Assembly (NCBI GenBank): GCA_026710795.1
Contig: JAPOQK010000066.1
Location: forward strand, 1-64,000
DNA length: 64,000 bases
From: Candidatus Poribacteria bacterium
Lineage (GTDB): Bacteria > Poribacteria > WGA-4E > WGA-3G
Direction of reading: 5' to 3'
The first letter of the stretch is position 1, and every line of letters begins with the position of its first letter. The translations under genes and the position numbers were made by a program. Shown here in pieces: positions 1-8,776 of this stretch. Under the pieces are notes generated by a model. That model ran no database searches and was not told the origin of the DNA. It was given only the letters and a program-made list of their open reading frames with translations.

Positions 1-81
1 ACGCCTGGCGGCTTCGGCTTTACTGCCGCCTGCCTCAACAAAATCTAAAACGCGTTTACGTAAGTCTATTGAATATCTCAT
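1..81 (-). CDS. IS630-like transposase, N-terminal fragment (cut by window edge)
   Basis: Reading the minus strand from an ATG at 81 gives 27 codons starting MRYSIDLRKRVLDFVEAGGS and continuing with a helix-turn-helix-like stretch (KAEAARR) to the window edge. This is the typical start of the IS630 / Tc1-mariner-type transposase DNA-binding domain, so an insertion sequence probably lies just left of the window. It is transcribed away from the VWA gene. A TTGACA/TAATAT promoter ends a few bases before the ATG and no ribosome-binding site is visible. The family call rests on only 27 residues; whether the element is intact cannot be seen. Confidence 0.6.
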   Translation of the reverse strand, partial: MRYSIDLRKRVLDFVEAGGSKAEAARR

Positions 82-88
82 AATATGG

Positions 89-117
89 ATATTAAATCAA
101 AAATGAAAAACTGTCAA
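89..117 (-). promoter_or_regulatory. Putative sigma70 promoter of the IS630-like transposase
   Basis: On the minus strand TTGACA (complement of 112-117) and TAATAT (complement of 89-94) are separated by 17 nt, leaving under 10 nt of leader before the transposase ATG. Confidence 0.4.
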
Positions 118-196
118 CTTATTTCTATAATCTACTATAATATACGAAAACCGATAATTCTTAAAACTAATAATTCTATAAGCAAATTAAAACATA

Positions 197-226
197 TTGA
201 CAGTGACCACATTAACAGGATATAAT
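197..226 (+). promoter_or_regulatory. Consensus sigma70 promoter for the VWA gene
   Basis: TTGACA (197-202) and TATAAT (221-226) are separated by 18 nt and lie about 30 nt before the ATG at 259. The -35 boxes of this and the divergent transposase promoter form an inverted pair (CTGTCAA 111-117, TTGACAG 197-203). Confidence 0.6.
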
Positions 227-258
227 TTTATAGAATATTCTAAGAAAGCATACATAGA

Positions 259-2568
259 ATGCAGTTTACATACTATCTGCCACTTTGGGCAGTAATTTTC
301 GGTATTATCATTTCAATTTGCATCACCATATACGGGTATATTAAAGCAGGTCAACCTTTACCTAAATTTCTACGATATTCTCTCATTTCCCTACGTTTTA
401 TTGCATTGGTTATTTTACTTTGCTGCCTATTAGCACCGGTGATAATTCAGAAGAAAGATGTCACTCCAATGTCACATCTTTCAATTTTGGTAGATACATC
501 ACTTAGCATGGAACTGGAAGATAACTATCTTGGTAAAACCGATACCTCACGTATTAATCAAGTAAATAAACTGCTTTTTGATGAATCAAGTCAATTTCTA
601 CAGAATGTGAACAGTGAACATAAAATTCATCTTTACCAGTTTGATAAATCTCTACATGAAAGCACAACAGAAATAGTCAAATTTGAACCAGTCGGGGTAA
701 TCACAGATATTACTTCAGCGATTACGGAGACGGTGCATGCATGGAAAGGACAACCTAATGCTGGGATAGTCTTAATATCTGATGGGGCACATAATGCTAC
801 AATGCTGTCAATAGAGGATATCGCAGCATTAGATACACCTATTTATTCGATAGGTGTTGGTTCTCCACAGCCACCGAAAGATATTCAGATACAAAAGGTT
901 GATGTGTTGCCTATTGCCTATACAGGACATGAAACGCTTATTCGTATCACAGTGGGACAGACTGGATATACAAATGAATCAATCAGAGTATCTCTACGAG
1001 ACATAGGAACTAATCGTCTCGTTGATGCGTCGATACTAAATTTTCCACAAGTTAGTGAAGACCAAAAAGTTACAATTAATGGACAACGTATATTAAAAGG
1101 TAGTCAACATGTCACTGAACTAAAGATGACACCACAGACCGAAGGAAATTTCCAATATAAGGTAGTACTTCCTACATTAGACGGAGAATTAACCGACACA
1201 AACAATGAAAAGTCGTTTTCATTAAAGGTTGTTAAAGCGAGACTAAAAGTCCTTTATTTTGAAGGAAGACCTCGTTGGGAATATGCATTCCTAAAACGCA
1301 CATTAGAGCGTGATCCTGATATTGAACCATCTTTTGTAGTTCAATCAAAAAAATCTACAAACGAATCATTACTATCTCGCAATGATGGATATTATCTGCA
1401 AAACGGCAATTCTCAAATTTCTCGGTTTCCTGAAACCCGTGATGAACTCCTCCAATATGATGTGTTGATTTTAGGGGATATATCTGAAGGACATCTGACA
1501 ATAGCACAGCAGCAAGCGATTGTTGATTTTGTTGAGCAACGGGGAAAAGCAGTGATATTTCTACCTTCAAATATTGCCTTAGGTGTCAATGGATTTAGAA
1601 GCACACAGATTTCAAGGATACTGCCGATCCAGATATCTGCGAATGGATGTATTGAGCAAAAGGGAGAATTTGCACTTAACCTGACACAAACTGGTATGTT
1701 TCATCCTATTTTGCAACTCACCGACAAATTAGATCGTAATACAGAAATATGGCAAAATCTACCTGCACTCTCACATTCATATCGTGGATTCCAACTCAGA
1801 GCAGGAGCAACAACGCTGATCCAAAAGTCAAACGGAGAACCAATTCTGATATTTCAACGAGTAGGTCTTGGAAAAAGCCTTCTTTTTGTTGCAGAGGGTA
1901 TATGGAACTGGGATTTTGGTGTAAATTCTTATAAGGATACTGTCTATCAAACAGTGTATCCCCGTTTTTGGGCGCAGACACTGAGGTGGATGTCGCAGCT
2001 GTCTGATGAAAATCAGGTATATATCACAACAGATACCTCCACATATTCACAAGGTGAAATTGTCCAGATAAACATAAAAACATATTCCCATACCGTTGAT
2101 CCACAAATTGACACGGAAATTCAACTATACGTTACATCTCCAAGTGGTAGCACATTTCCTCTGAAAACACATGCAGAAGCAATGGAAACACAAACGCGAA
2201 ATGCAGGTAATTATATTGCACAGTTGAGAGTAGGAGAAAAAGGAACATATAATATTCGTGCTGTAGGTAAAGCAGGAAATATACCATTAGGAGAGGATGA
2301 AATTGATTTATTCGTACATCCTCAACTAATTGAATTAGAAGCACCTCAACTTAACGAACCGTTACTGAAAGAACTCGCAACGAAAACGGGTGGTGTCTAT
2401 CTTACAATTGATGATGCGCAGTCACTTCCCGATAAGATTAAGGTAGAACAGGACCCTATCTTTGTGGATACTGAACGCGATTTATGGGCACATCCCATAA
2501 TCCTAATAGCAGTTGCTGGTCTGTTAGGTACGGAATGGTTCCTACGAAAACGTGTGGGATTGGTTTAA
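259..2568 (+). CDS. Membrane protein with VWA and glutamine-amidotransferase-like domains (BatA-type)
   Basis: A 769-residue membrane-anchored protein of the large VWA/GATase1-like family that in Planctomycetes and relatives sits in MoxR-BatA-type clusters. Seen: two N-terminal membrane segments (about 8-30 and 42-62), a von Willebrand A domain whose metal-site motif DTSLS is at 79-83, a family motif YFEGRPRWEY near residue 333, a GATase1-like stretch near 395-460 (DVLILGDISEG), a beta-sandwich region, and a C-terminal membrane segment near 745-764. DUF4159- and DUF4175-type proteins follow on the same strand, the usual partners. The MoxR ATPase and DUF58 genes normally upstream are absent; a transposase lies there instead. 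The exact role of the cluster (envelope stress or complex assembly) is not established. Confidence 0.75.
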   Translation: MQFTYYLPLWAVIFGIIISICITIYGYIKAGQPLPKFLRYSLISLRFIALVILLCCLLAPVIIQKKDVTPMSHLSILVDTSLSMELEDNYLGKTDTSRINQVNKLLFDESSQFLQNVNSEHKIHLYQFDKSLHESTTEIVKFEPVGVITDITSAITETVHAWKGQPNAGIVLISDGAHNATMLSIEDIAALDTPIYSIGVGSPQPPKDIQIQKVDVLPIAYTGHETLIRITVGQTGYTNESIRVSLRDIGTNRLVDASILNFPQVSEDQKVTINGQRILKGSQHVTELKMTPQTEGNFQYKVVLPTLDGELTDTNNEKSFSLKVVKARLKVLYFEGRPRWEYAFLKRTLERDPDIEPSFVVQSKKSTNESLLSRNDGYYLQNGNSQISRFPETRDELLQYDVLILGDISEGHLTIAQQQAIVDFVEQRGKAVIFLPSNIALGVNGFRSTQISRILPIQISANGCIEQKGEFALNLTQTGMFHPILQLTDKLDRNTEIWQNLPALSHSYRGFQLRAGATTLIQKSNGEPILIFQRVGLGKSLLFVAEGIWNWDFGVNSYKDTVYQTVYPRFWAQTLRWMSQLSDENQVYITTDTSTYSQGEIVQINIKTYSHTVDPQIDTEIQLYVTSPSGSTFPLKTHAEAMETQTRNAGNYIAQLRVGEKGTYNIRAVGKAGNIPLGEDEIDLFVHPQLIELEAPQLNEPLLKELATKTGGVYLTIDDAQSLPDKIKVEQDPIFVDTERDLWAHPIILIAVAGLLGTEWFLRKRVGLV

Positions 2569-2645
2569 CGACTATTACATCTATAGTAGACTTTGAAATA
2601 ATTATCAATTTAAATCCAGTGGGTTCTAATCTGGGTAATAAGAAT

Positions 2646-3353
2646 ATGACAGTATTTTATAAAAACAGGAAATTGTTAAACATCAATCTAAGAAAACTGC
2701 TGATATTTCTGATCTGTGGTTTGTTTTCCTGTATTTTGATTAGTCCTCAACAGGCAGGAGAACTATTTACAATCGCACAAGTTCAGTATGGGGGTGGAGG
2801 TGATTGGTATGGTGATCCGTCTGCTATAAACAATTGGCTTCGTCTACTCAGAGAACGGACTGAAATCGAAACAGCAGATGACCGTGTGATTCTCAAGTTA
2901 ACTGACCATGAATTATATCAATACCCAATGTTATATTTGGTGGGGCACGGGAATATCCGACTCACTGAAGACGAAGTTACTACTCTACGACAATATCTAA
3001 ATAATGGTGGCTTCTTATTTGTTAATGACGACTATGGATTAGACAAGAGTTTTCGCAGAGAGATCAGTAGGGTTTTTCCTAAGCAAGAATTGCAACCGAT
3101 ACCCAATTCGCATCAGATATACCGTTGTTTTTACGATTTACCCGGACTCCCGAAAATACATGAACATGATGGTGATCCTGCACAAGGATATGGTATTTTT
3201 CATGATGGCAGAATGGTCGTCTTTTACGTTTACAGTGCTGACATTGGAGATGGGTTGGAAGACCCAAGAGTCCATCCAGAAGACACCCCAGAGGTCCGTG
3301 AGTTAGCATCAAAAATGGCTGTAAACATTGCTGTATATGTTCTGACCAATTAA
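2646..3353 (+). CDS. DUF4159 domain-containing protein
   Basis: A 235-residue protein with an N-terminal hydrophobic segment (about 18-36; signal or anchor) followed by a DUF4159 domain: the opening YGGGGDWYGDP, an INNWLRLLRE helix, and the conserved LVGHGNIRLTEDE and LNNGGFLFVNDDYG blocks typical of the family. I chose the ATG at 2646; the open frame extends to 2484 inside the preceding gene, but that part is out of frame with it and lacks a start signal. It sits between the VWA and DUF4175-type genes, its usual neighbours. DUF4159 has a GATase/flavodoxin-like fold and no assigned enzyme activity. Confidence 0.75.
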   Translation: MTVFYKNRKLLNINLRKLLIFLICGLFSCILISPQQAGELFTIAQVQYGGGGDWYGDPSAINNWLRLLRERTEIETADDRVILKLTDHELYQYPMLYLVGHGNIRLTEDEVTTLRQYLNNGGFLFVNDDYGLDKSFRREISRVFPKQELQPIPNSHQIYRCFYDLPGLPKIHEHDGDPAQGYGIFHDGRMVVFYVYSADIGDGLEDPRVHPEDTPEVRELASKMAVNIAVYVLTN

Positions 3354-3425
3354 GTATTACTGTGGTAAGTTATATTACTCTAAATGTGATAAACAATACA
3401 TCCATAAAAGAGAACAAGGAATCAG

Positions 3426-6400
3426 ATGTCAAATCAAAACACAAATCAGATTTACCAATCTATCATCAACAAACTCAATAGAATTCGGTATACTTGGCGA
3501 TGGCTAATTCTTTCTGAAAATCTCTTAAAATGGATTGCGGTGCTTTCAGTTATAATGACTGTTGTTCTCCTGAGTTTTCAATTACCGCTACCCCAATTGC
3601 TTCGAGTCACCACAGTCGTTCTCTCAACAGGAATAGCACTTTATCTCACTATCCGTGTTATACTCCGACCATTGCTTCGCAAATTCACATATACTTCAGT
3701 AGCAGCCTATCTTGAAAAGGCATACCCGAATATAGAAAATAGAGTACTCAGTGCTGTACAACTCAAACCTACACTTGAAAACAATCGGTTAGGGTATGCA
3801 CAAGAATTTGTTGAACAACTGATATATCAAACACAACATGATATTGATAAAATTGAGTTGAAAAAAATATTTCAGAGAGAATATAAAAAAATAAGAAAGT
3901 CCGCTGGTTTTGCTGTTATTGCAGTGTGTGTTTTGATGATTACTAATTTCTTATTACCTTCAGCTTTAAAGGGTTTCACGCAAACATTTGAGACGTTACC
4001 AAAAACAACATTTGAGGGTTTTACTGCACAAATTACGGATGTAAGTCCAGGAAATATCCAAATTAAACGTGGAGAAAATGTTACTATTGAAGCAAAGGTC
4101 AGTGGACATCTTGATGCATCTGTTTATGTGTATTACAAATTAACACAAACAGATGAGATGAATACGCAGGATGCTCAAGAATCAGACAATAACTTAGACA
4201 AAAATGAGAATCTATTACCCCATACACAAGAAAGTGAAACGTGGCAATCCATACTGATGAACCGTGAACCCACGGATATTCCTTATACAGCAACAATTGA
4301 AAATATCGACAGATCACTACAATATTATGTATCAACGAAGGACATAGCATCTGAACGTTTTCAAATTGCAGTAAGCCATGAGCCGATAGTTGAATCCTTT
4401 CAGCTTCAACTCAACTATCCAACATACACACAACTTCCTCCACAAATACTTGAAACCAACACAGGAAATGCAGATGTTCTCTATGGAACTGAAGTATATA
4501 TTTCCGGTAAAAGCAATAAACCACTCAAAGAATCACATCTGATATTTGATGAATCTGATCCTGTCACATTACAAATAGAATCTGAAACTGGGATCAAAGG
4601 TAGTTTTGTTGCTAAGGAAGCAGGAACATATCACATACAGATATTGGACAAGGATGGTCTCACAAACACTGCCCCGCTTGTTTATACTCTCAACGTATTC
4701 AAAGACAATGTCCCTCAAGTGGAAATAGTTGAGCCGGGTAAAGACCTTGATTTAGATAACGATATGCTGATAGAACTCAAAGTGGAAGCAACTGATGATT
4801 ATGGACTCCAGACACTCCAATTGGTACATAGTATACAAAAAGAAAATGCTAATGATGTAATTGTCACGCTCAAACAAATTCTTCCAAACACATCTCCACC
4901 ACAAACTTCCCAGTTCATAACATATACTTGGGATATTGACCCGATTGGTCTTTTCCCTGGAGAGATACTTACGTATTATGTTCAAGCACTTGATACCGAT
5001 AATGTATCCGGTCCCAACATAGGAAAATCGCGGACTTATTCACTCCGTTTTCCAACGCTTGATGAACTATATGAAGAACTTGCTACCGAACAGGAAACTG
5101 AACAGTATAGTCTGGATGAGTTATTTGACGAACAATCTGAAGCAACTGGTATGGTTGAAGAACTCCTTGAAAAGATTCAGAAATTCAATGAGTTTTCTCT
5201 AACTGATAAGAAACGACTACAACAGGTAGTTGAAACCCAAAAACAAATTGAAAAGAAAGCAAATGAACTCATCACAGATATGCAACAGACTACCACAGAT
5301 ATAGAGAAAAACCAACTCTTTGCTCCAGAAACCATACAAAAGTACCAAGAACTACAAGAATTGATGAAAGAGGCACTGACAGAAGAGCATCAGGAACTCC
5401 TGAAAAAATTGAATGAAGCATTAGCACAACAACAATTATCCGAGCAGGAAAGAGCAATGACTGAAGCAAATTTCAATCAGGAGTTGTTTCAGCAACAACT
5501 TGAACGTATGAAGTCGCTTTATCAACAGATGATAATGCAACAGAAACTTGAGGCAGCAGCGAAACAAGCTCAATCCCTTGCAGAACAGCAGAAAAAACTC
5601 ATGGATTCTATAGACCCAACATCTACTGAGAACACAGATGACTCAAACTCATCAGAAGGTGTTGAATCCACAGATTCTCAGCAATCTTCTAATCCTGAAC
5701 AAGAACAAACAACAAAAAATACATTAGAAAAAGCAGAACTAAATGATACTGCACAAAAGGAAGACAGGATTAAAGAAGAATCGAATAAACTCAGCGATAA
5801 ATTGGATTCACTTGGTAACGAAATGTCTGATATGGCAGAATCTCAAGAGAATACTGCTCCACAAATACAGAAAATCGCTGATGAAGTCAAACGACTCAAC
5901 CAATATACTAAGGATCAAAAATTATCTGAGAATCTTCAGAATACAAGCGATAATCTACGGAATGAACAGCAACAAGAAGCATTGCAAACCGGTAGAGAAG
6001 CGGAACAAACAATGACTGAATTAGCACAGGGATTAGATAATGCCTTGGAATTTATGGAGGGGGCAAATTCAAATCAGGCATTGGCAGCAATGCGAGACGC
6101 AGTAAAGAGTAGTCTGTATTTTTCGCATCTTCATGAGAAAACGATACAACAAACAAATGAACTGGTTGTTACTAACATACAGGATTTCATCCCAAGTGAA
6201 GTACATCGATTACAAAAATTAGCTTCAGATGAACTAAGTTTTGCAAATGGCATATCACAACTTGCAAATAAATTATGGGAACTCGGAAAGCAACGGATGC
6301 AAATTGATCCTGAAATTGTATGGCGTTTGAATGCATCAAGTGATGCCCTAAACCGTGCTGCACGAGCATTGGAAGATAGACAAACCAACCTTGCTCTCCC

Positions 6401-7052
6401 AATACAAAGACAAGGTTTGGAAGATCTCAATCAAGCAATATTTGACTTACTTAATGCAATGGATCAGATGAATCAGCAGATGGGTGCAGGTGGTCTACAG
6501 GATATGCTGGAGCAACTACAACAACTTGCACAAAGTCAAGAACAATTGAATCAGATGGCACAGACCCTTAGTCAGCAAATGCAAGAACAGGGGAGAACAC
6601 CGGGACTTCAACAACGCCTTGAAAGACTCGCTGCCCAACAACAACTCATCCGAGAAGCAACCGAAAGACTTGCTGAATTAGCTGAAGAGGCAGCAGAAAT
6701 ACTCGGAAGTCTAAAAAATGTTGCTGAAGAAATGGCTGATGTTGAGAGAAAACTTGAACAAGGAACACTCAACGATCAAGTCATTGATCAACAAGAACGA
6801 ATTGTAACACGAATGCTTGATAGTCTAAAATCCTTACAAAAACGTGATGTCGGTAGACAGAGAAAAGCACAGGTTGCCAATAGACCATCAGTACCACCCC
6901 AAGATATACCGCCACTGCATCCAGAACTTTTAGATATAGTCCGAAAATTTGAAACTACACCAAATGCTAAGGAATTGGAGAATATTCCATTTCAATATCG
7001 CGAACAACTAAAACAGTACTTCAAAGCACTTTCACAAAAAATACAGCAATAA
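3426..7052 (+). CDS. Large DUF4175-type membrane protein with Q/E-rich coiled coil
   Basis: A 1208-residue protein with two N-terminal membrane helices (about 34-52 and 58-80) and a third at 160-178, a beta-rich periplasmic part (about 190-540), then very long Gln/Glu/Leu-rich predicted coiled coil to the end, interrupted near 715-760 by a Ser/Thr/Asn-rich linker. This layout matches the DUF4175-like proteins encoded beside VWA and DUF4159 genes. The ATG at 3426 follows AAGGAATCAG. The C-terminal region has repeated LEQLQQLAQ-like segments. It probably forms an envelope complex with the two preceding products; no enzymatic motif is seen. Confidence 0.7.
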   Translation: MSNQNTNQIYQSIINKLNRIRYTWRWLILSENLLKWIAVLSVIMTVVLLSFQLPLPQLLRVTTVVLSTGIALYLTIRVILRPLLRKFTYTSVAAYLEKAYPNIENRVLSAVQLKPTLENNRLGYAQEFVEQLIYQTQHDIDKIELKKIFQREYKKIRKSAGFAVIAVCVLMITNFLLPSALKGFTQTFETLPKTTFEGFTAQITDVSPGNIQIKRGENVTIEAKVSGHLDASVYVYYKLTQTDEMNTQDAQESDNNLDKNENLLPHTQESETWQSILMNREPTDIPYTATIENIDRSLQYYVSTKDIASERFQIAVSHEPIVESFQLQLNYPTYTQLPPQILETNTGNADVLYGTEVYISGKSNKPLKESHLIFDESDPVTLQIESETGIKGSFVAKEAGTYHIQILDKDGLTNTAPLVYTLNVFKDNVPQVEIVEPGKDLDLDNDMLIELKVEATDDYGLQTLQLVHSIQKENANDVIVTLKQILPNTSPPQTSQFITYTWDIDPIGLFPGEILTYYVQALDTDNVSGPNIGKSRTYSLRFPTLDELYEELATEQETEQYSLDELFDEQSEATGMVEELLEKIQKFNEFSLTDKKRLQQVVETQKQIEKKANELITDMQQTTTDIEKNQLFAPETIQKYQELQELMKEALTEEHQELLKKLNEALAQQQLSEQERAMTEANFNQELFQQQLERMKSLYQQMIMQQKLEAAAKQAQSLAEQQKKLMDSIDPTSTENTDDSNSSEGVESTDSQQSSNPEQEQTTKNTLEKAELNDTAQKEDRIKEESNKLSDKLDSLGNEMSDMAESQENTAPQIQKIADEVKRLNQYTKDQKLSENLQNTSDNLRNEQQQEALQTGREAEQTMTELAQGLDNALEFMEGANSNQALAAMRDAVKSSLYFSHLHEKTIQQTNELVVTNIQDFIPSEVHRLQKLASDELSFANGISQLANKLWELGKQRMQIDPEIVWRLNASSDALNRAARALEDRQTNLALPIQRQGLEDLNQAIFDLLNAMDQMNQQMGAGGLQDMLEQLQQLAQSQEQLNQMAQTLSQQMQEQGRTPGLQQRLERLAAQQQLIREATERLAELAEEAAEILGSLKNVAEEMADVERKLEQGTLNDQVIDQQERIVTRMLDSLKSLQKRDVGRQRKAQVANRPSVPPQDIPPLHPELLDIVRKFETTPNAKELENIPFQYREQLKQYFKALSQKIQQ

Positions 7053-7079
7053 ACTTACCCTACCACATTGGAGCATATA

Positions 7080-8750
7080 ATGTATTTTATCAATAAAGCT
7101 CTCCTAAGTTTTTTCTTAATTATCCTTACTGCTTCCAATTCATTTGCCCTTACAGATGCTGAGATTGAAGGACTCCTCGGTAGAATGTCGTTAGAAGAGA
7201 AGATCGGTCAACTTTTCATAGTTGGAACTGGTGGGAGGCAGGTAGGACGAGTACCTAAAGCACACATTTCCAAACGATTTGTAGGTGGATTTATTCTGTA
7301 TGAAAAGAATGTTAGCACACCCGATCAGGTAGCAGCCCTAACAACAGAACTTCAACTACATGCACAAAAAACTCCTAACGGAATTCCATTATTCATTGCC
7401 ATTGACCAAGAGGGAGGAAAAGTATCAAGGTTTAAGAGAGGTACAACAATTTTCCCAGGAAACATGGCTTTAGGGGCTACACAATCTCAACCCTTAGCAT
7501 TAAGAGCAGGTAAAATCACTGGTATAGAATTAAAAGTAATGGGAATCAACCTAAATCTTGCTCCTGTTCTTGATGTCAACACCAATCCAAAGAATCCTGC
7601 AATCGGCATCCGTTCCTATGGTGAATCCCCTGAACTTGTTTCACAACTTGGTACTGCCTATATCCGTGGCATCCAAAGTCAAGACGTACTTGCTACTGCC
7701 AAACACTTTCCCGGACACGGAGATGCGAACGCTGATTCATATAAAAAATTGCCATTAGTTACAAAAAGTCATAAGGGTTTAGACAAAGTTGAATTGGTTC
7801 CGTTTTGTAATGCAATTGATGCTGGTGTGGCAGCTATTATGACTGCACATATACTATATCCTGGACTTGACAATCAGATGCCTGCAACACTTTCACACAC
7901 GATTCTAACCAAACTTCTACGAGAAGAACTCGGTTTTGAAGGTCTTATCATTACCGATGATCTTGAGATGAAGGCAATAGAGGAACGATACGACATCAGT
8001 AAAGCAGCAGTCTTAACTATACAAGCAGGCGCGGATATGCTACTGATTCCTTGGACATTACAAAAACAACAAAACGCATTTAATGCTGTACGTCAAGCAA
8101 TAAAAACCAAAAGAATTACAAAGACAAGATTGAATGATTCACTACGACGTATATTAAAGGCTAAGAATGCTATCGGTATGTTTGAACAACGGATAGCTCA
8201 TATTGAAAACCCGCAAGCTATAAATTCACCACTGTCGGTTGTCGGAAACAGAGAACACAGAGATATAGCTCAAAAAATCTCAACACAGGCAGTATCCATT
8301 GTAAAGGATACCCCCGGTATATTGCCTTTGGATGCTGAACCGAAGAAACCAGTGCTTATCATCAGTCCATCACGTGACTTTTCAAACACTTTCATGAAGG
8401 CACATTTAGATCTTACACATGTCACAACGATTTTGATTCCACCTATAATTATCACGCGGCAATACATACCACATCTCTTATCTTCAAAACCAACAGTTAT
8501 CGTCGCGGGAATTGCAAATTTAAAACAGGCACAACTTGTTCATCAATTGAGTAAAACCACAGATGTGCCTATAATTGCTATTTCTGTTACCTCACCATAC
8601 CTACTTAGTGAATGTCCTAATGTTGAATGTGCAATTGCAGCCTATGACAATAACTATTTTTCTCTACTCGCTGCAGTAGAAGTATTATTGGGTAAAAAAC
8701 AGGCTAAAGGTAAGTTACCTGTTACAATACCTTTCCAACTGAAGAATTAA
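7080..8750 (+). CDS. Exported GH3 beta-N-acetylhexosaminidase-like protein (NagZ family) with catalytic-His substitution
   Basis: A glycoside hydrolase family 3 protein of 556 residues: a signal peptide (about 1-24, ending SNSFA), a TIM barrel, and a C-terminal alpha/beta domain. NagZ-type enzymes remove N-acetylglucosamine from cell-wall muropeptides. The barrel motifs KHFPGHG (208-214) and TDDLEM (292-297; nucleophile Asp293) are present. The catalytic loop that normally reads D-S-H reads D219-S220-Y221 here, so the usual acid/base His is Tyr. I chose ATG 7080, preceded by TTGGAG, over an upstream TTG at 7068. It follows the DUF4175-type gene by 27 nt. It could have altered catalysis or a non-catalytic role. 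Confidence 0.8.
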   Translation: MYFINKALLSFFLIILTASNSFALTDAEIEGLLGRMSLEEKIGQLFIVGTGGRQVGRVPKAHISKRFVGGFILYEKNVSTPDQVAALTTELQLHAQKTPNGIPLFIAIDQEGGKVSRFKRGTTIFPGNMALGATQSQPLALRAGKITGIELKVMGINLNLAPVLDVNTNPKNPAIGIRSYGESPELVSQLGTAYIRGIQSQDVLATAKHFPGHGDANADSYKKLPLVTKSHKGLDKVELVPFCNAIDAGVAAIMTAHILYPGLDNQMPATLSHTILTKLLREELGFEGLIITDDLEMKAIEERYDISKAAVLTIQAGADMLLIPWTLQKQQNAFNAVRQAIKTKRITKTRLNDSLRRILKAKNAIGMFEQRIAHIENPQAINSPLSVVGNREHRDIAQKISTQAVSIVKDTPGILPLDAEPKKPVLIISPSRDFSNTFMKAHLDLTHVTTILIPPIIITRQYIPHLLSSKPTVIVAGIANLKQAQLVHQLSKTTDVPIIAISVTSPYLLSECPNVECAIAAYDNNYFSLLAAVEVLLGKKQAKGKLPVTIPFQLKN

Positions 8751-8776
8751 CTTCCAATTTACAAATCATAAATACA

